Shown in pieces: positions 59,682-64,000 of a stretch of 64,000 nucleotides of DNA. Position 1 is the first letter of the stretch; each line of letters starts with the position of its first letter. The notes below the pieces were generated by a model. The model saw only the letters and a program-made list of their open reading frames with translations. It did not search any database and was not told the origin of the DNA. Source of the stretch: Aneurinibacillus sp. REN35 (GTDB lineage: Bacteria > Bacillota > Bacilli > Aneurinibacillales > Aneurinibacillaceae); NCBI RefSeq assembly GCF_041379945.2, contig NZ_JBFTXJ020000013.1, forward strand, positions 1-64,000, read 5' to 3'. A program made the translations under genes and the position numbers.

Positions 59682-61482
59682 GCATAACACCAACCTTCTG
59701 CAGCAAAGGATTTTGAACGAACGTATATACAGACTGCGATTCAAGCGAACCTACCAACTCATCCATATCATGAAACCTTGTCAGAAGATTCGCTTTGCAC
59801 GGCAGCTTCTCCTCATGCAGTAAGCTGTGCAGCAGGGTAGAGGCATCTCCATTTTGCTGGTTATGATGCATAAGCCTTTCTTTTAATGCGTCAAGCAGCT
59901 TCTCTTCGTTAATCAATCCCGCTGTGCCAAAACCATTTATCAGTCCAAATAAATGATTAAAGAAGAAATAATAGCGCAGCCGCTCTTCTGCTACGTCATC
60001 AGCACAAATGGTACTGCTCTTTTGATTCAATCCCGGCAATAATTCGGCCAGCCTATCCGCTTTCGATTCACAGTAATAATAGCCCTGGTTATCCCGATAA
60101 TAGAATCTATCCGGATAGCCGTCTTTTAGCGTGATAATGGAATTCTGCTGATGCGCTTCTAGTGCAATCGCATATTCTTCGTACAGCCAGAGGATCGGAT
60201 CAAGCGTAACGGACAAGTATTTTTCAAACCACGCTAGGCTTACTTCTTCTGTCGTTCGTCCTTCTCTTGCGGCAATATTTTTAACAATGGAGCCTAACCG
60301 GGAGTCTCCTCCATAGGCATGATCTTGAACTAACCCTGCAATCAAGCTTGCATTTTCCGTATTTTCATAGAATGGATTCTCCCGTATTACTACTTCGAAT
60401 CCCGATTCTTCTCCCTCTAGGTCAAGATTGACATAAGCAGGATCTTGAATGATGCGGAAGTTCTTGTGTACCTCCTCCATTCGACTGCCAATTTCAGTTC
60501 CGAGGAGACGTGAGACTTCTACACCCCGGTCGAGTTCCTTGCGCTTATTTATCCGCAGGGAGTTGGTAATTTTAATCGGGATGGAGAACTTATACATATA
60601 TCTCGCATGATTGCCGTATACCGTACGCATGGAAGACGTTGCCGTAAACGGGCTGCCTACCGGACCAAGATATTCAAGCATTCCCTTGGTCAAGAGTTCT
60701 TGTACATCCTCTCTCTCAAGTACTATGCTCACTTGAAGAGGATGCACTGGAAGAAGGACGAACGTATCGGGCTGACAATACGATGCTATGAATGCAGGCC
60801 CCGTTGCAGGGTCGTTTTGCAACTCTTCCTTTATTATGCGGGCGGCCGTTCTCGCTTCGCTCGAATCCTGCAGCACGATGGATGTATGCGCCCGGAAATA
60901 ATGCAACTGGAATTCCCCTTGTAACTCCGGAGAGAACATCCCCTCCTCTTCTTCCGTAATCCCCTGCTTGCTTTTCGGTGTGGGGTGCAGCAGATGGCCA
61001 AGAAGCAGCGATTGCTCTGCTTCAATGAATGTGAAATCGGGCCTTGCAAGAGCGGCCGCATCTCCCGCTCTGTCTTCCATATAGCGCCGTATATTCCGGC
61101 AGCTTAAGATAACACGTAGCATGAATTCATCTTCAGCATCCTGTCGCCCCTGTGCAAGTAAAAGCTCTTTTGCGATAAGTGAGACAAGCGTAACGTAATC
61201 AGCCTGCTGTGGAACGGGCATCTCTTTCGTCTGATAATAGATGGGGAATGAAAACAGGTGCCTGCCTGTCATCGACCAATACCGCACGGGCAGGATGACT
61301 TCTAATCGCTGTGCAGACAGCGGGCAAACGAGCACCGCTTCGATCGGGTCAATATGATTCTCCATTAGCGCAGCGTCTAATCTTTCGAGCGGATGCTTTG
61401 TATACCTGGCTGTCTCGCGTATATAGCAGTTCATAAAACTTTGCATGGTCGCCTTCTCTGCGATTTCCTTCATATGCTTCAA
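59671..61482 (-). CDS. rhbC: IucA/IucC-type siderophore synthetase (RhbC-like)
   Basis: NIS synthetase of 603 residues, the first condensing enzyme of the pathway. The nucleotide motif is LLGHLLHPTPKSKQGI and the citrate/phosphate-binding part includes SSMRTVYGNHARYMYKFSIP; the C-terminal helices carry FNHLFGLINGFGTAG. The start is probably TTG at 61482 with GGGGGG seven bases upstream; the ATG at 61473 is an alternative. It overlaps rhbD and begins five bases after the decarboxylase stop. Confidence 0.89.
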   Translation of the reverse strand: MKHMKEIAEKATMQSFMNCYIRETARYTKHPLERLDAALMENHIDPIEAVLVCPLSAQRLEVILPVRYWSMTGRHLFSFPIYYQTKEMPVPQQADYVTLVSLIAKELLLAQGRQDAEDEFMLRVILSCRNIRRYMEDRAGDAAALARPDFTFIEAEQSLLLGHLLHPTPKSKQGITEEEEGMFSPELQGEFQLHYFRAHTSIVLQDSSEARTAARIIKEELQNDPATGPAFIASYCQPDTFVLLPVHPLQVSIVLEREDVQELLTKGMLEYLGPVGSPFTATSSMRTVYGNHARYMYKFSIPIKITNSLRINKRKELDRGVEVSRLLGTEIGSRMEEVHKNFRIIQDPAYVNLDLEGEESGFEVVIRENPFYENTENASLIAGLVQDHAYGGDSRLGSIVKNIAAREGRTTEEVSLAWFEKYLSVTLDPILWLYEEYAIALEAHQQNSIITLKDGYPDRFYYRDNQGYYYCESKADRLAELLPGLNQKSSTICADDVAEERLRYYFFFNHLFGLINGFGTAGLINEEKLLDALKERLMHHNQQNGDASTLLHSLLHEEKLPCKANLLTRFHDMDELVGSLESQSVYTFVQNPLLQKVGVMHEK

Positions 61483-61486
61483 TGGT

Positions 61487-63016
61487 TTACCCCCCATTTA
61501 CGGTATGTGTGTCACCAAGCCTTTGAATTTCTTGGAGAATGAGCTCGATGTCTTCGATTGTCGTTCTTGGATTCAACAGTGTGAATTTCAAGTATGCAAG
61601 CCCATCTATACTTGTTCTTGCGATGATGGCCACGCCGCTTTGAAGCAGAGCTTGATAAATCTGACGGTTTACCTGATTTCCGTCTACGCCACGACCCGAA
61701 GCCGGTTCATAGCGGAAGACAACCGCATTCAGTTCAGGATGAGCATGGGGCATATACAAGTTTTTCATCTCTGCTATTTTCTTCGCCGTCTCTTGCGCAA
61801 GCTGTATCGTATAGTCGATCATCTCACCAAACCGCTTCACTCCGACCACTCTTAGTGAAACGACAAGCTTTAGCGCATCAAAACGCCGCGTCGTCTGTGT
61901 CGATTTATTCACCAAATTTAGCGTACCCGCTTCTTCATCCTCAACCGGATTCAAGTAATTAGCGTGATGGCTGAGAAAACGAAAACTCGTCCTATCCTTG
62001 ACCAGAAAGGCACCACAACTGATTGGTTGATAGAAAAGCTTATGAAAATCAACCGTCACCGAATCGGCCAACTCAATGCCGGAGAGCTTCTTTCGAAAGC
62101 GCTGGCTCAGCACCAACGCTCCTCCGTAGGCGGCATCCACATGCAGCCAGAGATTGTGCCGAGCAGAGATTTGAGCTAACTCCCGCATAGGATCAATACT
62201 GCCAAAATCTGTTGTGCCGCATGTAGCTACCATCGCAAACGGTATCAGCTGCTTTTGCTGCATCTGCCTAATCTTCTCCTCAGCGTCTCGAATGCATAGA
62301 CGGCGGTTCTGATCGGTTTTGATCACGACGACAGCCTTCTCGCCTAACCCGAGCTGGGACGCCGATTTTTTCACTGTAAAATGGGCATCTTCCGAGCATA
62401 GAATCCGTAAGCGTCCTGCTTCTTGCGGCAGTCCATTCTGCTGCACATCCCAGTCCCAGTGCCGTTTGCAGAAAGCATCACGCGCGAGAAGCAGACCCGT
62501 ATAATTCGACTGCGTTCCTCCGCTAGTGAATGTCCCATCCGCCTCTTGCGAAAATCCGAACTGTGCGCAAAGCCAGCGAATCAACTCTGCTTCTATGTAA
62601 GTAGCTGCCGCACTCTGGTCCCATGAATCCATGGATTGATTCAATGCACTGATAACCGCTTCAGCAGCAAGCGCGGGAATGAGCGGGGGGCAATGAAGGT
62701 GCGCAATACTTCTTGGATGCGTGACATGTATGCTATCGCGAAGAAGAGCGGAAGGAAGTTCACTCACTACAACCCCAAGGTCTTCCCCATCCTCTGAAGC
62801 AAGCGCCAGCTTCTTCATGGCGCGTTCAATCTCCTTTGGTGCTTTGCCGCTATAAGGCACTTCGTTATCGCTATAGAACGTGGCAAGCATCTCTTTAACC
62901 ATATCCATCGCTTGCCTGTATGCTCGCTGTCCCTCTTCTCCTTCATTCAGGAAGAGGGACTCGACTCCATCCGGTTTTGCTATACGGGCTATCGTTTCTA
63001 TAGAGCTTGGATTCAC
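61487..63016 (-). CDS. rhbB: L-2,4-diaminobutyrate decarboxylase (RhbB-like)
   Basis: PLP-dependent group II decarboxylase of 509 residues. Motifs are TSGGTQSNYTGLLLARD, WLHVDAAYGGALVLS with the PLP-contacting Asp, and DSVTVDFHKLFYQPISCGAF with the Schiff-base lysine. It converts 2,4-diaminobutyrate to 1,3-diaminopropane, the amine backbone of schizokinen and rhizobactin 1021. The start is GTG in a GTGA overlap with the stop of the aminotransferase gene. Confidence 0.92.
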   Translation of the reverse strand: MNPSSIETIARIAKPDGVESLFLNEGEEGQRAYRQAMDMVKEMLATFYSDNEVPYSGKAPKEIERAMKKLALASEDGEDLGVVVSELPSALLRDSIHVTHPRSIAHLHCPPLIPALAAEAVISALNQSMDSWDQSAAATYIEAELIRWLCAQFGFSQEADGTFTSGGTQSNYTGLLLARDAFCKRHWDWDVQQNGLPQEAGRLRILCSEDAHFTVKKSASQLGLGEKAVVVIKTDQNRRLCIRDAEEKIRQMQQKQLIPFAMVATCGTTDFGSIDPMRELAQISARHNLWLHVDAAYGGALVLSQRFRKKLSGIELADSVTVDFHKLFYQPISCGAFLVKDRTSFRFLSHHANYLNPVEDEEAGTLNLVNKSTQTTRRFDALKLVVSLRVVGVKRFGEMIDYTIQLAQETAKKIAEMKNLYMPHAHPELNAVVFRYEPASGRGVDGNQVNRQIYQALLQSGVAIIARTSIDGLAYLKFTLLNPRTTIEDIELILQEIQRLGDTHTVNGG

Positions 63017-64000
63017 TGCAATCTCACCTCATGTCGGATTGCTTCTTGAGTAGCCTCTGCAAAAATCGCCACTACTTCATCCATCTGCTCTTCTGTAATA
63101 ACGAGCGGCGGCAGGAAACGTACAACACTGCCATGTCTTCCGCCCACTTCAAGAATAAGCCCTCGATCGAAGCACTCTCGCTGAATGCGACTTGCAAGGA
63201 GCGGATGTGCCGGATGACTGCCGTTTGGAGCTGCTTGCTGCGCCGAATCTACGATCTCAACTCCGACCATTAATCCTCGACCTCTTACATCACCGATCTG
63301 AGGTACCTTTTGCTGAAGCTCTTGCAGGGAGTGGGTCAACTTCTCGCCCATACGCGCTGCATGAGCGGCAAGATTTTGTTCCTTGATAAATTTCAATGTC
63401 GCCGTCCCTGCCGCCATAGCCATCTGATTTCCACGGAACGTTCCAATATGGGCGCCCGGCGACCATTGATCCAGATCTTTATCGTAAATGACAACCGATA
63501 GTGGCAGACTGCCACCGATTGCTTTGGAAAGAACGATCACATCCGGTATGATGCCAGCATGCTCAAAGGCAAATAATTTTCCTGTGCGTCCGATACCGGT
63601 CTGCACTTCGTCAATGATGAGAGGAATATTGCGCTCTTTTGTTATCCGCCGCATTTCCCGAATCCATTCCAGCGGTGCAGGAATAGATCCCCCTTCGCCT
63701 TGCACCACCTCAAAAATCATCCCAGCCGGTGGAAGCACACCGCTTTCTGGATCATCCAGCAGATTTTCGATGTAGCTGCTGCTAATACGATGACTCGCTT
63801 CTCCGCCTACACCAAATGGGCAGCGATATGTATACGGATAAGGCAAGAAGTGAACATCCGGCATAAGTCCTTGTACTTTTTCTTTTGGCCCTAGCGTACC
63901 GCTGAGCGACATCGTACCGTGTGTAGCTCCATGATACCCGCCTTGAAAGGAGAGGATGCTGCGCTTTCCTGTCGCTGTCTTTACCAGTTTAATCGCAGCT
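63013..64000 (-). CDS. rhbA: Diaminobutyrate-2-oxoglutarate aminotransferase (RhbA-like), partial
   Basis: C-terminal part of a class III PLP aminotransferase; the frame stays open from 63912 to the right edge, so the amino end is outside the window. Visible are LSFQGGYHGATHGTMSLSG, LIIDEVQTGIGRTGKLFAFE and the PLP lysine in VIVLSKAIGGSLPLS. It makes 2,4-diaminobutyrate from aspartate semialdehyde, the first step to diaminopropane. Probably the first gene of the siderophore operon; its Fur-type operator would be outside. Confidence 0.92.
   Translation of the reverse strand, partial: AAIKLVKTATGKRSILSFQGGYHGATHGTMSLSGTLGPKEKVQGLMPDVHFLPYPYTYRCPFGVGGEASHRISSSYIENLLDDPESGVLPPAGMIFEVVQGEGGSIPAPLEWIREMRRITKERNIPLIIDEVQTGIGRTGKLFAFEHAGIIPDVIVLSKAIGGSLPLSVVIYDKDLDQWSPGAHIGTFRGNQMAMAAGTATLKFIKEQNLAAHAARMGEKLTHSLQELQQKVPQIGDVRGRGLMVGVEIVDSAQQAAPNGSHPAHPLLASRIQRECFDRGLILEVGGRHGSVVRFLPPLVITEEQMDEVVAIFAEATQEAIRHEVRLQ

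Overview
The window comes from a spore-forming, motile, low-GC Gram-positive bacterium of the Paenibacillaceae/Bacillaceae type. Aneurinibacillus or a close relative is my best guess; this is an inference from gene content and from start-site and Shine-Dalgarno style, not from a database search. The supporting evidence is a SpoVAC-SpoVAD-SpoVAE spore block, a Spo0E-type phosphatase, RsbR-like STAS proteins with a sigma-B-type promoter, a SwrC-type RND pump, lipoprotein signal peptides, and the Bacillus-type lysine 2,3-aminomutase gene set.

Left edge to 23.7 kb. On the minus strand, an rRNA operon leader (tandem promoters plus a boxA-like element) runs out of the window. Next come acpS, nnr and a YdcC-like lipoprotein gene; a PfpI-type stress protein with a sigma-B-like promoter; a wall amidase; an AI-2E exporter; a protein with an HEPN-like motif; motAB; and a 41-codon membrane peptide gene. 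A cell-envelope block follows, with a DedA protein, an LCP wall-polymer ligase, a GT-C-like membrane enzyme, a UPF0104-type membrane protein and a GT2 glycosyltransferase. The stretch closes with an RND pump and its adaptor, a rhodanese, CcdA, a cysteine hydrolase and an RsbR paralogue.

23.7 to 38.5 kb. This is a lysine/beta-lysine metabolic region: a deacylase, two CoA-transferase subunits and an aminotransferase (yodQRST-like, minus strand), a PucR-type regulator, beta-lysine acetyltransferase (ablB), a sigma-54 enhancer-binding protein, and kamA-yokU-permease. Good sigma-54 (-24/-12) promoters lie in front of both ablB and kamA, and inverted repeats that could bind the activator lie upstream of kamA. 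Directly downstream is a spoVAC-spoVAD-spoVAE-DUF1657-DUF421 operon of the type known as spoVA2mob, associated with spore heat resistance.

38.5 to 49 kb. clpB and a flavodoxin-like gene diverge across a palindrome. An accessory region of small genes follows: a secreted protein with five exact-length 14-residue repeats, a Spo0E-like peptide, small zinc-ribbon and WYL-like proteins, a V4R/STAS protein, and a stalk-domain protein controlled by a c-di-GMP-I riboswitch with its own terminator. It also holds remnants: a degenerate Fur-family C-terminus, a frame-shifted secreted protein and a truncated holin-like toxin.

49 to 64 kb. zur and znuB-znuC-znuA carry a Zur-like operator inside the znuA promoter. 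A BmrA-type ABC exporter and a nitroreductase follow. The last block is a complete-looking NRPS-independent hydroxamate siderophore cluster in rhbABCDEF order with an MFS transporter between E and F, which suggests schizokinen or a relative. Its first gene runs off the right edge.
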